From contig NZ_CP053015.1 of the NCBI RefSeq assembly GCF_012979535.1, positions 1,550,001 to 1,614,000 on the forward strand: 64,000 nucleotides of DNA, written 5' to 3'. This DNA comes from Sphingomonas lacunae. Lineage in GTDB: Bacteria > Pseudomonadota > Alphaproteobacteria > Sphingomonadales > Sphingomonadaceae. Within the stretch, counting starts at the first letter, position 1, and every line of letters begins with the position of its first letter. The position numbers and the translations under genes are program-made. Under the pieces are notes generated by a model, which was not told the origin of the DNA, made no database searches, and saw only the letters and a list, made by a program, of their open reading frames with translations. This document shows, one piece after another, positions 63,416 through 64,000 of the stretch.

Positions 63416-64000
63416 TCAGACAACCAGTTCTTCGAGCATCCGGGGGGACTGAATGACCAGCCGTCCGGCTTCGCGCCGGATGATGCCGCGACGTTCAAGG
63501 TTGGAAATGGCGCGGGACGCAGTTTCGCGGGTGGTTTGCACGCTGACCGCCAGAGCCGCGACAATCGGTGCGGGCTCAATGACATGGTCCGGACCAGCCA
63601 TTTCGAGCAGTCGGGCATGGATACGCCCGACCGCCGTCAGGCTGATGCGTGCCGCGAGCCTGTCGAGCAATGTGCCCGACTGTCGGGCATAACTGCGAGC
63701 CACGGCCAGCGCGAAGTCACTGTCCGCCAGACCCAACCTTTCGATCTGACTCGTCCCGACCGTGAGCAGGCGGGTTATGCCATGAGTGGTCAATGATGCG
63801 CTCATCGCCCGTGGACGGCGTCCGAAATGGCCGATCAGATCGCCAGGCGGGTGGGTCGCCACGACGGTGTTGCGCCCTTCCGGAGACAGGACCTCACACC
63901 GGACATTACCATCGAGAATCAACCAGTTGCTGTCGGCCTCGTCCCCCTGGTGAACCAAGGTCACAGCATGGGGGGCAATGCGGGGCTGACCCATGGCATA
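63416..64000 (-). CDS. Crp/Fnr-family transcriptional regulator, cut by the window edge
   Basis: The C-terminal HTH and most of a cyclic nucleotide-type sensor domain. The effector domain has LVHQGDEADSNWLILDGNVRCEV and HPPGDLIG, and the winged HTH has VSVQTTRETASRAISNLERRGIIRREAGRLVI. An ATG at 63994 opens the frame, but the usual N-terminal beta-roll start is missing and the frame continues to the window edge, so the gene is probably longer. No Cys cluster is visible in the part seen. It points towards the TIR cluster end and converges with it. Confidence 0.82.
   Translation of the reverse strand, partial: YAMGQPRIAPHAVTLVHQGDEADSNWLILDGNVRCEVLSPEGRNTVVATHPPGDLIGHFGRRPRAMSASLTTHGITRLLTVGTSQIERLGLADSDFALAVARSYARQSGTLLDRLAARISLTAVGRIHARLLEMAGPDHVIEPAPIVAALAVSVQTTRETASRAISNLERRGIIRREAGRLVIQSPRMLEELVV

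Overview
The window is a 64 kb piece of chromosome from a GC-rich alphaproteobacterium, most likely a member of the Sphingomonadales. This rests on the character of the genes: a TorF/Gcw-type putative porin, a class I lysyl-tRNA synthetase, an rpmF-plsX-fabH-ihfA-merR string, and an Mla-type transporter with a STAS domain fused to its permease. No species can be named from the sequence alone. Genes are dense, with many 4-base ATGA or GTGA start/stop overlaps. There are no rRNA or tRNA genes, insertion sequences, integrases, phage structural genes or CRISPR arrays that I can see.

Layout. 1-8.2 kb: a periplasmic glycerophosphodiester phosphodiesterase, an aldo/keto reductase, a membrane protein/XRE regulator pair behind a perfect palindrome, panB, the TPR protein-bamB-der operon and an HPt protein. 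8.2-15 kb: a leftward run of a DUF418 membrane protein, DMT exporter, threonine aldolase and argG, then a DUF1801 protein and an acyl-CoA ligase. 15-18.3 kb: lgt, a MidA-type methyltransferase, an acetyltransferase and pgeF, leading into a DASS anion transporter. 20-23.6 kb: a lipid-transport operon (MlaE, MlaF, MlaD, lipoprotein). 23.7-36.9 kb: mixed metabolism (three of the genes being dehydrogenases or a carboxylase subunit), a DUF559 gene flanked by ~130 bp direct repeats, ispG, a TorF-type porin, rlmN, small membrane proteins and hydrolases. 37.1-38.3 kb: dnaN with a strong terminator.

38.34-41.24 kb is an A/T-rich three-gene cassette unlike its surroundings: a nucleotidyltransferase-like protein (DUF6932-like), a HigA-type HTH plus ImmA/IrrE metallopeptidase protein, and a T4 beta-like protein. 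It begins with a near-perfect 28 bp palindrome that covers the -10 region and the first start codon. This looks like a self-regulated defence or toxin-antitoxin type module.

41.2-59.7 kb returns to housekeeping genes: a sugar dehydrogenase, RarD, an XPD/DinG-type Fe-S helicase, a SixA-like phosphatase, the rpmF-plsX-fabH-ihfA-merR lipid/ribosome cluster, MAPEG and MBL proteins, ygfZ, pyrC, class I lysyl-tRNA synthetase and a fatty acid desaturase. 59.8-63.4 kb is a second possible conflict or signalling module: a membrane-anchored TIR protein with TPR-like repeats, a 179-residue protein of unknown function, and a TPR plus SLOG/Rossmann-like protein. A Crp/Fnr-type regulator runs off the right edge. 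These two modules are the most interesting content of the window.
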